This document shows positions 23,750-34,136 of a stretch of 64,000 bases of DNA, one piece after another. The notes below the pieces were generated by a model. That model saw nothing but the letters and a program-made list of their open reading frames with translations, was not told the origin of the DNA and did no database searches. The stretch covers positions 44,051,652 through 44,115,651 of the forward strand of contig JASWHV010000012.1 of assembly GCA_030760725.1 (NCBI GenBank), read 5' to 3'. Within the stretch, counting starts at the first letter, position 1. Each line of letters begins with the position of its first letter. This stretch comes from Neostapfia colusana. Lineage: Eukaryota; Streptophyta; Magnoliopsida; Poales; Poaceae. The position numbers were made by a program, and so were the translations under genes.

Positions 23750-24170
23750 TAGAGATGGCAACTGGTAAATATCCACGGATATTGTCCTCATCTACTGGTA
23801 CCCATTAGACAATATACATACCCAAATTTGTATCCGTTATTCGCAACGGGTAAGAAATGTTATCCTTACCCATTACTTGCAGATATTTTTTACCATGGGT
23901 ATATACATTATCCGCTCTTCAAACCTTGCTCATGTAAGTAGTCTAATGAAATAACCAATGCCCACATCAAATAAGGACGGAAAAATATATAATCTCCTTA
24001 GCTCTAAAATATTCAAAAAATAATGCCCACAAAAATATTTTCTTTTTTATATGATAATAGAATTTTTTATAAATCCATATGTTATATGAAACCCAAATGT
24101 CAATATTTAGGTACGGGTAAGCGGATATGGATAGTGTTTTCTTACCCGATAAAAATTCTATAGTGGCATG
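23750..24170. mobile_element. decayed hAT-like non-autonomous element
   Basis: Starts TAGAGATGGCAACTGGTAAA, matching the TAGGGATGGCAACGGGTA terminus of the hAT element at 44704-45606. It contains TATCCACGGATATT and ACGGGTAAG..GGATATGG blocks typical of that family. The right terminus and TSD are not clear, so the end coordinate is approximate. Confidence 0.5.
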
Positions 24171-24629
24171 AGAGGTCTGGAAACAAAGAAACACAAGAAT
24201 CTTCATATTGGTTGCACCATAAACTCGGTCCTAGAAGGAATGCCTCCAGTTAACTCTTAAACTTCAGAGTCATAGGTTTAAGCCTCATTATTGTGAAGAC
24301 TTCAGGAATGGCTGGATGTGAAATCGAAGTAGATCCCCTACCTCAGGAGGATCTTCTTTATTTTGCTCTCACCCTTGTAAAGTTTGAGACCCCTGTGTTT
24401 TGACTTTTGTACGTAATACAATACTACAGTCAGATCTTTCTTTATTGTTTTTCTAACATGTTGTTATTCGACTCAAGAAGTCAGTGTACATTTCTGATTG
24501 CAAAGCGTTTAGTGTTATATTTTGGCCTATTGCCCTCTTATTGAATACATGGGCTATTTATGATAACAATTCGAAGATCCATCATTGCAGTACTAGGAAA
24601 TTTTTTATTTTAGCACTATTTTTTATCAT
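24171..24629. other. unassigned flank left of the MULE
   Basis: AT-rich, with no recognised feature apart from the 10-bp MULE TSD that begins at 24630. Confidence 0.35.
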
Positions 24630-24642
24630 TTAATATTAATAG

Positions 24643-26016
24643 TGTCGGAGTGGGTGAGCTGCGACACTCCTCTCAGCCTGCTCGGAAGCAGCCCATGAGG
24701 TTCTTTTTTTTCGGAGGGGGCTTGGCGCTCTACGCGGCCTGCGCTCGAGGGAGCATATGAACACCAAGATTTACGTGATTCAGACCGCTGGAGTGTAATA
24801 CCCTACGTACACGGGAGTGCTTGTTCTATTGCTTGAGAGTGTGCTTGTGCGTTGCGGGACCTGGAATGTGAACCCTTTGCTGGGCAGTCACCACGCTCCT
24901 TTTATAGTTCAAGGTCAGGGTGGTTATATTGAGGCTTGGGGCCCGACAGGTGGCCCCAAAGCTATGTGAACCTATACATGATCTAGGGCTTCATTCTCCG
25001 AGTAGAGTGGCCGACGGGGGAGTTAAGTCCCGCCGCCTGGCACACTGAGCGTCCCTGACCGTGTGTCAAGTGAAGATGAAGACGGTGTCTTGTCGCCGCG
25101 TCTTCTCGCCCTGCCTGGGCAACTTCGTGCAGTTGGGCGACACTATACAGCTGTCACGCCTTGCTGCTCTATCTTGTCACCGTAATGGTGAACGGACAGA
25201 GGACGAAGGCGTCTGTAGTGCGCCATTCTTTTGGGGAAGGCACGAGCCTTGAATGCGAAGCCTGACAGCACATTTCCTTCTTGACTTCGTCGACCCACGG
25301 CCCACGACGGATTGTGGGGCACGTGGCGGCTCTGGAGCCCTTATCGACGGGTTTGAAGCCACGGGACACATGGCAGCTCTGGACCTTACCTCAGCGGGGA
25401 GGCTCGGGCCAGAGTCCAGCGCACGTGTCAGCACCAGAGCTGTCCTCAGCAGGGAGGTGGCTCTGAGCCAGGGGACACGTGGCAGCCCCGGACCTCACCT
25501 CAGCGGGGAGGCACAGACCGGAACCCAGGGCACGTGTCAGCACCGGTGGTTTCCTCAGTAGGGAGGTGGCTCTGAGCCAGTGGACACGTGGCAGCCTCGG
25601 ACCTCACCTCAGCGGGGAGGCTTGGACCGGAGCCTAGGGCACGTGTCAGCACCGGTGCTCTCCTAAGCAGGGAGGTGGCTCTGAGCCAGGAGACACGTGG
25701 TAGCTCCAGACCTCACCTCAGCGGGGAGGCCTGGACCGGAGCCCAAGGCACGCGTCAGCCCCGGAGCTGTCCTCAGTAGGGAGGTGGCTCTGAGCCCGGA
25801 GACACGTGGCAGCTCCGGACCTTACCTCAGCGGGGAGGCTCGGGCCGGAGCCCATGGCACACGTCGGCTCTGGAACTTCAGCGCACGTGGCAGCCCCAGG
25901 GCTGACCTTTGGGCCAAGGACACGTGGCTATGCTTGGGCCCGCCTCAACAGGGAGGCGGGGCCAAGGCTGTCTTTTACCCACTACGCGGGGGTACCCGGT
26001 CTGCAGGGTGCCGACA
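24643..26016 (-). repeat. 3' LTR (left) of the gypsy element
   Basis: 1374 bp, TGTCGGAG to GCCGACA, collinear with 32434-33789 over its whole length. It contains a tandem G-box array at about 25315-25930. Confidence 0.92.
25315..25940. promoter_or_regulatory. tandem G-box/ABRE-like array in the left LTR
   Basis: A unit of about 109 bp, repeated about five times, carries two CACGTG cores about 55 bp apart: one as ACACGTGGCAGC, the other as GGCACGTGTCAGC. Ten CACGTG palindromes are present, plus decayed forms (CACATGG, CACGCGT). ACGTGGC and ACGTGTC are the classical ABRE forms bound by plant bZIP factors. Function here is inferred. Confidence 0.85.
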
Positions 26017-26249
26017 GTGGCCCCCGGGCCCATCTCGGGGGTGGCATCGAGCCCGTAGGTGGGGCCCCACCTTTCTCGGATGGTGGTTTTGAACCTGCAC
26101 TTTGGAAACCCAAGTGGTGGTGAGATTCTCGCGTAGTGGACGAGTGGTTGTACCTGGGAGACAAAAGGGCGACACATCCTTTGCGTAGTAGGCGCATTTG
26201 TCAGTCAAAGCAGCAGTCTGTCGTCGCGTCTACTCTTGATTGACAGGTC

Positions 26250-26775
26250 ACGGCGACGCACTCGAGTGGTTGCCTCGAGGTAATTACTGTGACAGCCCAT
26301 GGGTCACAGTATACCGCACTGCTTTCCTCGAGAAGTGCGGGATGTTCCCGAGATTTTACTCGCCTGACCCCCGAGTGTCTAACCGGTGGACCTAGGTCCT
26401 ACTTGTCATTGGGGGGGGGCATCTGCCAAGGCGATGTGCTCGAGGGGTTGCCTCGGGTCACTTACTGCGGCAACCAACGGGTTAGTTGCTACAGCCCCAC
26501 CGTGCCACTCTTCTCGGGGACCGCCGGACGTCCCCGAGATGTTACTTGCCTAGCCCCCAGTGTCTGACGGATGGACCTGGATCCTACCCATCAAAGGGGG
26601 AGGTGAGTGTCAAGGCGTCATGCCTGAGGGGTTGCCTGAGGGCACTTACTGCGGCAACCGATGGGTTGATCGCACCGCTCTCCTTGGGAACCGTCAGACT
26701 TTCCCGAGAGGTTTTTCGCCCAGCCCCTAGTGTCTGACGGGTGGACCTGGATCCTACCCATCATTGGGGGAGGCG
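26250..26775. repeat. three ~180-bp tandem repeats in the gypsy 3' region
   Basis: Units begin near 26250, 26430 and 26612. Each includes GAGGGGTTGCCTCGGG-like, TTACTGCGGCAACC-like and GTGGACCTGGATCCTACCCA-like blocks. Non-coding. Confidence 0.85.
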
Positions 26776-26837
26776 AATAACCCGCAGCGTGCAGAGGTGG
26801 AAGCCCAATCGTCGCACCTGTTGCCCTGCTAGAGGTC

Positions 26838-27215
26838 GTGGTTATGTATAAAAAGAGGTCTTCTGATGTTGGATGGCACCCTCCCTCATGGCCTTTGTTC
26901 TCCTCTTGCGCGCTGGAAGCCTCCGCTTCCCAGAATTCTCACCCACCTGATGCTCTTACATCAGTAGCCATCTTCGTCAACTTTTACGAGATGTTCGTGT
27001 GTGTGCGGCCTTCGGTGCGGCTCTCTGAGGCGTCCTTCTCCTTGAAAGTCCCGGATAGAAGCACAAGCCATCCAAATGGCATGCCGATGGTATGGGAGGT
27101 TGTCAGGGATAGGATCCTCGACTCGCAGGGAATCTCTACGCCAGTGTCCTGTGGGACATGTCCTCTAGGCGCCTTGCCGAAGAAGGGCAATCTGGCAGCA
27201 CCGGAGGAAAGTTAA
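26838..27215 (+). pseudogene. antisense ORF in the gypsy element (putative Transposase_28-like remnant)
   Basis: A 125-residue ORF on +, opposite to pol, between integrase and the 3' LTR. It includes VAIFVNFYEMFVCVRPSVRL and, before the stop, GNLAAPEES. The F-x-x-x-x-E-x-F-x-x-x-x-P arrangement resembles the plant 'putative gypsy type transposon' (Transposase_28) family often found as an extra ORF in Tat elements. A further open stretch (27251-27433) may be its continuation. Function unknown. Assignment is tentative. Confidence 0.5.
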
Positions 27216-27589
27216 GTCCAGAGTGATCAATCCTTCCTCCCGGTACTGTTGTGGACAACCAAATCCGCCATAGATGGCGTTTGGCCCACACGACACTGGA
27301 TTTCACCGTTTCCTTTGTCCAGCATAAGTTACTGCCATCCTCGGTCTTTCAGCAGGTGACCGTCTCTCAGTGCAAAGAACGGCTTGGGGGACAACCAAGT
27401 ATGCAATGGAGCAGGAGATTGCTCGACTTGTAGCTGCTAAGTTCCTTAGTTATCTTTTTTCCCCTTTGTATGCCAAAACTCTGTCATTAATGAAAGCTCT
27501 TTGTTCAAGGGAGGATGCCTAGGGCTGATCTTAGGCCCAAGGGCACGTGGCTTGCCCGTTTATAGTTGATATGCATGAGCAAGCACAAA

Positions 27590-27905
27590 TTGTAAAGCGA
27601 GGATGCACAGGGCACGTGTGAGCTCGGGAGCTACACTCAGCAGGAAGGAGACTCTGAGCCAGGAGACACATGGCAGCTCCGGACCTTACCTCAGCGGAGA
27701 GGCTCTGAACCAGAACCAGGGCACGTGTGAGCTCCGGAGCTATCTTCAGTGGGGAGGAGGCTCTGAGCCAAGTGACGCGTGGCAGCTCCGGATTCCACCT
27801 CAGCGGGGAGGCTTCGAATCGGAGCCCAGGGCACGCGTCGGCTCCGGAACTCTAGCGCACGTGGCAGCCCCAGGGCTGACCTTAGGGCCAAGGGCACGTG
27901 GAATG
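27590..27905. repeat. additional G-box repeat units inside the gypsy element
   Basis: Two to three diverged copies of the same ~109-bp LTR unit, with five CACGTG cores counted from about 27540, located internally rather than in an LTR. Confidence 0.8.
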
Positions 27906-28320
27906 CCTGTTTACAGTTGATATGTATAAGAAGCACAAACCGTAAAGGGGGGATGCACAGGACAAGGCAAAATTTTCTCACTTCAGGTTTCCCTCATAGG
28001 AGGCAACAAGTCGTACTAGAAGGCAACGACCTGCCCTGGATGTCCAGAGTAGCAGGACTCCTCTGGGGCTTAGCTATTCTAAGCGTTGTTCCTAGATACT
28101 ATGACACCCTTTCAAAGAAAATAAAACCCTACCGCTGCGCTAAGGAGAGAACTTACGGAGGTGTTCTATGTTCCACAGATTGGGTAGAGGTACCCCATCC
28201 TCTATGGCTAGGCGTACGCACCCGGAGCGGCATTCTTGTGTCACTCGGAAGGGGCCCTCTTAGCTGGGGGAGAGTTCGTTCCCCCCTTCTAAGAAAGTAT
28301 TCGCCGAAGCACCAGGTCAC

Positions 28321-29280
28321 CTACCTCGAGCTGTCTACTTCGCACGAACCGCTGCTGATAATGCCGGAGCGCTTGTCGGTATCACGCGTTTCAGGCATCC
28401 GCTTGCCACCTTCGCTCATCGAATAGGTCGATATCTTCACGCCGGAGTTGATCCTGCGTGGCTTCCTCGTACGCTCGGACACGGGATGAGCCCATGGTGA
28501 TTTCCGGGGGGAGGAGGGCCTCAGCCCCATACACCAGGATAAAGGGTGTTTCCCCTGTCGAGCGATTGAGGGACCTCCGGCTAGCCCACAGTGCACACGA
28601 AAGCTCTTCAACCCAATTGGCACCATGCTTCTTCAAGCTGTTGTAGGTGTGCATCTTGAGGCCCCTGAGTATCTCGGCGTTTGCTCTTTTGGCTTGACTG
28701 TTACTCTCTGGGTGAGCAAAAGAAGCATCAAACTTGGTTGCCGAGGTCTTCAAAGCAGTCTTGGAATACAACACTGGTGAACTGGGTCTCGATGTCGATG
28801 ATGATTCTTTTCGGGACCCCGTATCGGCAGATGATTACTTGATGAACTTGACTGCTAACTGCTTGTTGATAGTGACTACAGGGGTAGCTTCCGGCCACTT
28901 GGTGAACTTGCCACTTGGTTCCCACAGTCGCCTCCATGGATCTCTGCGAGCAGGTCGCAGCCCTCCTCCCGCATTATGCACCGCAATACAACGCCATTAG
29001 CGCCACGCGGTAGAGATCCCCTTCTACCACCGTGTATCTCTTAGCCAACCGATCGATCCGTTCAGCGGATACACATTCATTGGGAAGGAAATTGTCTTTC
29101 AAGTAGTCCCGGATCTCCATGTTCCATGCGTCAGGACCTACTTGAGCACTTGGCAGGCGCCATGGTAACATGGCCGTCGGGACCGCCAGCTTCGAGGTGC
29201 TAGTCCCGCCCCCTTCGCCTGGTTCGGCCAGCCAGACGGTAGGTCGCAACAACATCCTTTCAAAGACCCCCTCATGCACC
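28321..29280 (-). pseudogene. gypsy integrase
   Basis: On minus, 29279-28974 carries the end of the connection region and the zinc-finger-proximal part (DYLKDNFLP, YTVVEGDLYR). 28937-28734 has the core with CRYGVPKRIIIDIETQF, where a D of the DDE triad remains. 28774-28391 has HPESNSQAKRANAEILRGLK and ETPFILVYGAEALLPPEI. The catalytic Glu expected in the N-x-Q-x-E pattern is Lys (codon on + at 28688-28690). The enzyme would insert the cDNA. Frame breaks near 28770 and after 28974, and the Glu change, make it inactive. Confidence 0.85.
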
Positions 29281-29299
29281 GGAGCTCAAGTGGAAGCCT

Positions 29300-29670
29300 T
29301 CGTTGATGGGTCGTCGGCTATTGTATTATTGGCACGGAGAACATGGCACAAGTCCAAGGATAAGAAGTCCTCCAACTTCTGTACTTGGAGGAGATAGGCT
29401 ACAAGTTGTGGGTCGTTGCAGCAGCACTCTCCCTTGACTTGCTTGATGATTAACTAAGAATCACCCTTGACCAACAACTGCTGGACGCCGAGGGACAGTA
29501 CGGTCTTCAACCCGAAGATGAGAGCCTCATACTCCGCCGTGTTGTTGGTTGCCTTGAAGTCAAGTCGTACAATGTACTTGAACTGTTGTTCGGTTGGTGT
29601 AATGAGCAGAACCCCCGCTCCGGCACCATGCTTCCGTGAGGAGCCATCGAAGAAGAGAGTCTAGTAGGGC
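29300..29670 (-). pseudogene. second (archaeal-type) RNase H domain of the gypsy element
   Basis: On minus: LFFDGSSRKHGAGAGVLL, then LDFKATNNTAEYEALIFGLK and VKGDS followed by a stop and LIIKQVKGE. These are the D, E and D blocks of the RVT_3/aRNH domain that Tat-lineage elements carry in addition to the normal RNase H. The in-frame stop (TAG, on + near 29455) breaks it. Confidence 0.82.
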
Positions 29671-30049
29671 CCAGTGTATACTGGAGCTCTAGGCTCTGGT
29701 TCACCGATGTCCTGGCCCCCTGGCTGGCATGGTGGTCAAGTCCACTCTGCCACAAAGTCAGCTAACGCCTGGCTTTTCACCGCATGGCGCGGTAAAAAGT
29801 CCAGTTCAAACTTCGTCAACTCCGCAACCCATTTAGCTATGTACCTGGTGGCGTTGCGGCTGTGGAGGACGGCCCTCAGCGGCTATGAGGTAACCACCGA
29901 GATCTTGTGAGCTTGGAAGTAATGGCACAGCTTTCTTGATGCAACGAGGAGGGCATGGAGCAGCTTGTGCACCTCCAGATATCTTGTCTTGGCATCATGG
30001 AGGATCTTGCTAGTGAAGTAGACCGTACGCTAGATGGTTCGGGCCCTCC

Positions 30050-30260
30050 CGGAGGGGTCCGAAGCGTCCTCTTGTAGAGGTCCGCGACTCCGGGGCCCCC
30101 GGGTCCGGGACTACACTCCGGGAGACCGGACCCAGATGCACATCGATCGTTGGGTCTAGATGGCAGAGACTCAACTAGATCTTCTTGGGGAGATCCGGGA
30201 CTCGAGGCCCCCAAGTCCGGAACTGCATTCCCGGAGCTTGGACCCGGATATGCATTGATC
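30050..30260. repeat. diverged internal duplication in the gypsy pol region
   Basis: CTCGGGGCC/GTCCGGGACT-like blocks recur (around 30085-30135 and 30195-30245) with GGAGACCGGACCCAGATGCA and GGAGCTTGGACCCGGATATG. This GC-rich stretch breaks the pol frame between the RNase H domains. Confidence 0.5.
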
Positions 30261-30326
30261 ATCAGGTCCGCCTGCTTGGGACCTGATTATCTTCCCATCC
30301 CAAGGGTTTCCTGCGGAGTCTGAGCC

Positions 30327-30710
30327 CTAGGGCTTTAGACCAACAGCAGCAGGAGCCTTTACTGGGACTTGAGGCTGATGGAGTTCTGGCCGCTCCGCAA
30401 CAAGAACCATGATCATGACCTCAGTTGTGGCGGCGAGGTAGAGGAGTAGAGGCTCGCCTTGTTCCAGGGACACCAAGATTGGTAGCGTTATGAGAAACTT
30501 CTTCAGCTCTTGGAACGCCACATCCGCCTCTTCGGTCCATACGAATGGACCAGATTTGCGTAGAAGCTTGAAGAACGGAAGAGCCCGCTCGGCCAGCCTA
30601 GAGATAAACCGACTGAGCGCAGCCAAGCATCCAGTAAGCTTTTGCACATCCTTGATGCGGGCAGGGAGCCGCATAAGTTCTATCACCATAATCTTCTCTT
30701 GTTACCTTCA
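30327..30710 (-). pseudogene. gypsy RT connection / first RNase H domain
   Basis: On minus: KDVQKLTGCLAALSRFISRL, ALPFFKLLRKSGPFVWTEEA and AFQELKKFLITLPIL, then LLLYLAATTEVMIMVLV. This is the standard end of gypsy RT leading into RNase H. The frame is open for 120 codons and then lost. Confidence 0.88.
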
Positions 30711-30861
30711 ATTCCTCGGTGTGAGACCAAGAAACAGAGCAGCTTCCCGGTAGAGACCCCGAAGACATATTTGTCTGGGTTCAACTTCATGCATATCGAA
30801 CGCAGTCTGACAAAGATTAGGGCTAGGTTGTCGAGCAGAGATGCTTGCGACTTAACCTTTA

Positions 30862-31427
30862 CTACGATGTTATCGACATAAACTTCACCAGGTCCCGAAT
30901 GAGGTCCCTGAATGTATTGTGCATTGCACGCATAAAAGCGGGAACGACATTCTTAAGACCATAAGGCATGAACACATAGCAGTATAGACCATCTACTGTG
31001 ATGAATGTGGTATGTTCTTCATCTTCCCTAGACATAGGTATCTGGTGGAAACCTGAATATGCGTCTAGGAAACACAGTAGATCACAGTCGGATGTGGAAT
31101 CGACTATTTGGTCTTTACGGGGGAGAGGGAACGGATCCTTTGGGCATGCCTTATTGAGCGTGATGTAGTAGGTGTACATGCGTAGCTTTCCGCCATCCTT
31201 GGGGACAACAACAGGTTGGCCAACCATCGTGAATGGTGGACCTCTCGAGTGAAGCCAACATCGAGCAACTTCTTAATTTTATCACGGATGAAGTCTTGCC
31301 GCTCGATGGATTGCTTCCGAGGCTTCTGTTGGACCGGCTTAGCGTCGGGATGGATCTTCAGTTGGTGCTTAATCACCTCCCTGGGGATCCCGGGCATTTC
31401 CGACGGTTGCCACGCAAACACGTCCAC
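30862..31427 (-). pseudogene. gypsy reverse transcriptase
   Basis: On minus: DVFAWQPSEMPGIPREVIKH, KIKKLLDVGFTREVHHSRWL, VVVPKDGGKLRMYTYYITLN, CFLDAYSGFHQIPM and FMPYGLKN are the usual gypsy RT blocks. Two frameshifts split them. The catalytic YVDD box reads YVDN (on + 30869-30880), so one of the metal-binding Asp residues is replaced by Asn. Confidence 0.9.
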
Positions 31428-31789
31428 ATTGGCTCGGAGGAAGGTGACGAGCGTGTCTTCCTATTTGTCACCCAGGCCCTGGCGATTCGGGTGGTCTGGG
31501 CAACATCAGGACCGACATGGACGACCTTGACTGGTACGTCCTCATCGTTCGAGGGCTGCACACGGGGTGCAGATGTCACCCCTCGCTGACGCATGCTTGG
31601 AGGCAGCTGACTAGCTTCAGCGTGACTGGAGACGACCTCCTATGCTGCTGCCAGCGCCTGGAGCTTTTCCAGCGCTGAGACGGCCGCAGTGCAGTCACCG
31701 TGGATCTTGAGGACGCCACTCGGGGTCGGCATCTTCAGGACTAAGTAGCCGTAGTGGGGGTACCGCCATGAACCGGTACAGGGTTGGCC

Positions 31790-32250
31790 TGCCGATTATG
31801 GCATTGAAGGGGAGGCTGACCTCCGCAACGTCGAAGATGACGCTTTTCGTACATTAGTTCTCACACGTCCCAAATGTCACCGGGAGGGAGATGCTACCAC
31901 ACGGGAAGATTGGGCCCTGGCCTACCCCCGAGAATGGTCTCGACGGGGTAAGCTGGGACATAGGGATTTGCAGCTTCTTGAAGGCTGCGAGGCTGATAAA
32001 GCTGAGGGACGCCCCGCCATCGATCAACACGTGGTAGAGCTTCACGTTGGAATGGTCGAGGCGACGAGGAGAGGCAGTTGCCCGGCGCCTGCCATGTTCT
32101 TGGGGCAGTCAGAGGCGTCAAAGATGATCGACGTCTCCATCCGTTTGTTATGCGGCGCCGTTCCTAGGACTGTGGTTGCGGCTGCCACTGCTCGACAAAG
32201 GGTCTTGACGGCTCGCCTGGACGATATGTTGAAGAACCCCCGCACATCAC
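31790..32250 (-). pseudogene. gypsy aspartic protease and residual gag
   Basis: On minus: IIFDASDCPKNMAGAGQLPL leads into LYHVLIDGGASLSFISLAAF and then PFNAIIGRPTLYRFMAVPP. The active-site triplet reads DGG, the form I associate with this lineage's proteases. Almost no gag remains between this point and the 5' LTR at 32434: roughly 200 bp, against the kilobase or more expected. A large deletion is inferred. Confidence 0.8.
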
Positions 32251-32433
32251 GCGGAGTGTGCCGACCATTTGGCGGCCGGCTTGCCCAGGCCTGCCCTCTC
32301 TGGAGCTAGGGGTAGCCTCGTCGTCTCCCGCCTGGTGATAATGACGAGCTGGGCGAGAAGGCTCGCCATGAGAGGTGATGTTAACCATAGTCGCGTGGAG
32401 AGCGCGGAAAGCCCCCCTACCTGGCGCACCAAA

Positions 32434-33789
32434 TGTCAGAGTGCATGAGCTGCGACACTCCTCCCGGCCTGCTTGGAAGCAGCTCGCAAGGTTCTTTTTT
32501 TTCTGGAGGGGGCTTGGCGCCCTACACGGCATGGGCTCGAGCGAGCAGATGAACACCGAGATTTACGTGGTTCGGGCCACCAGAGCGTAATACCCTACAT
32601 CCACGGGAGTGCTTGTTCTATTGCTTGAGCATGTGTGCTTGTGCGTTGCGGGATCTAGAATGCGAACCCTTTGCTGGGTGGTCACCCTGGTTCTTTTGTA
32701 GTTCAAGGCCGGGGTGGTTACATTGAGGCTTGGGGCCCGACACGTGGCCCCAATGCTACGTGATCCCTATACATGATCTAGGGCTTTGTCTTCTGAGTAG
32801 AGTGGCCTACGGGGGAGTTAAGTCCCGCCGCCCAGCGCGCTGAGCATCCCTAACCGCGTGTCAGGTGATGATGAAGACGTTGTCTTGTCACCACGTCTTC
32901 TCGCCCTGCTTGGGCGGCTTCGTGCCGTTGGGCGGCACTGTACTGCTTTCACGTCTTGTCGCTCTGTCTTATCACCGTAATGGCGAACGAACAGAGGATG
33001 AAGGCGTGTGTAGTGCACCATGCTTCTGGGGAAGGCACAAGCCCTGAATGCGAAGCCTGATAGTGCACTTCCTTCTTGACTTCGTCGACCCACGGCCCAC
33101 GACGGATCGTTTGGGCACGTGGCGGCTCTAGAGCCCTTATCGACGGGTTTGGAGCCAGGGGACACGTGGCAGCCCCGGACCTTACCTCAGCAGGGAGGCT
33201 CGGGCCAGAGCTCAGGGCACGTGTCAGCACCGGAGTTGTCCTCAGCAGGGAGGTGGCTCTGAGCCAGGGGACACGTGGCAGCTCCGGACCTCACCTCACC
33301 GGGGAGGCTCGGACCGGAGCCCAGGGCACGTGTCAGCACCGGTGTTGTCCTCAGCATGGAGGTGGCTCTGAGCAAGGGGACACGTGGCAGCCCCGGACCT
33401 CACCTCAGCGGGGAGGCTCGGACCGAAGCCCAGGGCACTTGTCAGCACCGGGGTTGTCCTCGGCAGGGAGGTGGCTGAGCCAGGGGACACGTGGCAGCTC
33501 CGGACCTCACCTCACCTGGGAGGCTTGGACCGGAGCCCAGGGCACGCGTCAGCCCCGGAGCTGTACTCAGCAGGGGACACGTGGCAGCTCCAAACCTTAC
33601 CTCAGCGGGGAGGCTCGGGCCGGAGCCCAAGGCACACGTCGGCTTTGAAACTTAAGCGCACGTGGCAGCCCTAGGGCTGACCTTGGGCCAAGGACACGTG
33701 GCTATGCTAGGGCCGCCTCAACAGGGAGGCGGGGCTCAGGCTGTATTTTACCCACTACACGGGGGTACCCGGTCTGTAAGGTACCGACA
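32434..33789 (-). repeat. 5' LTR (right) of the gypsy element
   Basis: 1356 bp, TGTCAGAG to ACCGACA, matching the left LTR with scattered substitutions and small indels. It carries eleven CACGTG cores, ten of them in or next to the ~109-bp units at about 33115-33710 and one near 32739. Confidence 0.92.
33115..33710. promoter_or_regulatory. tandem G-box/ABRE-like array in the right (5') LTR
   Basis: Same paired CACGTGGCAG and CACGTGTCAG layout as the left LTR. This LTR is in the position to drive the element's transcription, so the array lies in its promoter/enhancer region. Confidence 0.85.
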
Positions 33790-33838
33790 AATAGCTTACG
33801 AATTTTTTTTTCGCAAAATAGCCACCCTACCATACACC

Positions 33839-33992
33839 GCGTGGACGATTTGTCCATGTCCACACCGTGGAAGATTGAGAGAAATCGTCCACGGCGTGGA
33901 CAACATGCTTCTACGTGGCGGCCACGGGCCATAGGACCGACGTGTCCTGTCGTCCACGCGATGGACGAGTCATCCCACCCGTTATATAAGGC
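33839..33992 (+). promoter_or_regulatory. MULE left-end palindrome array and TATA box of the transposase gene
   Basis: Inverted pairs such as CGTCCACGGCGTGGAC and GTCGTCCACGCGATGGACGA run up to 33976. The TATA box TTATATAAGG starts at 33982. A polypurine 5'UTR (34033-34135) follows. Confidence 0.75.
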
Positions 33993-34032
33993 GCGGCGGG
34001 CTCTCCCCCTACTCCTCCCGCACGCAACTCAA

Positions 34033-34135
34033 AGAAGGAAGAGAGAAGAGGGAAGAGGGAAGAGAAGAAAAGAAAAGAAAAGAAAAGAAAATAAAAGAAA
34101 GAAGGGAAGAAAAAACAGGAAAGAAAGAAGAAGAA
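34033..34135 (+). repeat. polypurine (GAA/AAAAG)n tract in the transposase 5'UTR
   Basis: About 100 bp of almost only A and G (AAGAGAAGAAAAGAAAAG pattern). Confidence 0.9.
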
Positions 34136-34136
34136 A

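Larger units (their letters stand above)
24638..33794 (-). mobile_element. Ty3/gypsy (Tat-type) LTR retrotransposon with 5-bp TSD
   Basis: Element 24643-33789 (9147 bp) with TSD AATAG at 24638-24642 and 33790-33794. LTRs at 24643-26016 and 32434-33789 both run TGTC to GACA. The pol domains read on minus in the order protease, RT, RNase H, second RNase H, integrase, so the right LTR is the 5' LTR. Next to it on minus is a primer-site-like TTTGGTGCGCCAGGTAGGGG. A second, archaeal-type RNase H domain before integrase, and an extra antisense ORF near the 3' LTR, are traits of the Tat lineage. gag is almost wholly deleted, and key catalytic residues are altered. Confidence 0.93.

Noticed and set aside
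25253..26200. ORFs repeating GPHLSGEA-like units in the gypsy LTR
   Set aside because: They follow from the 109-bp non-coding tandem units and lie in an LTR.
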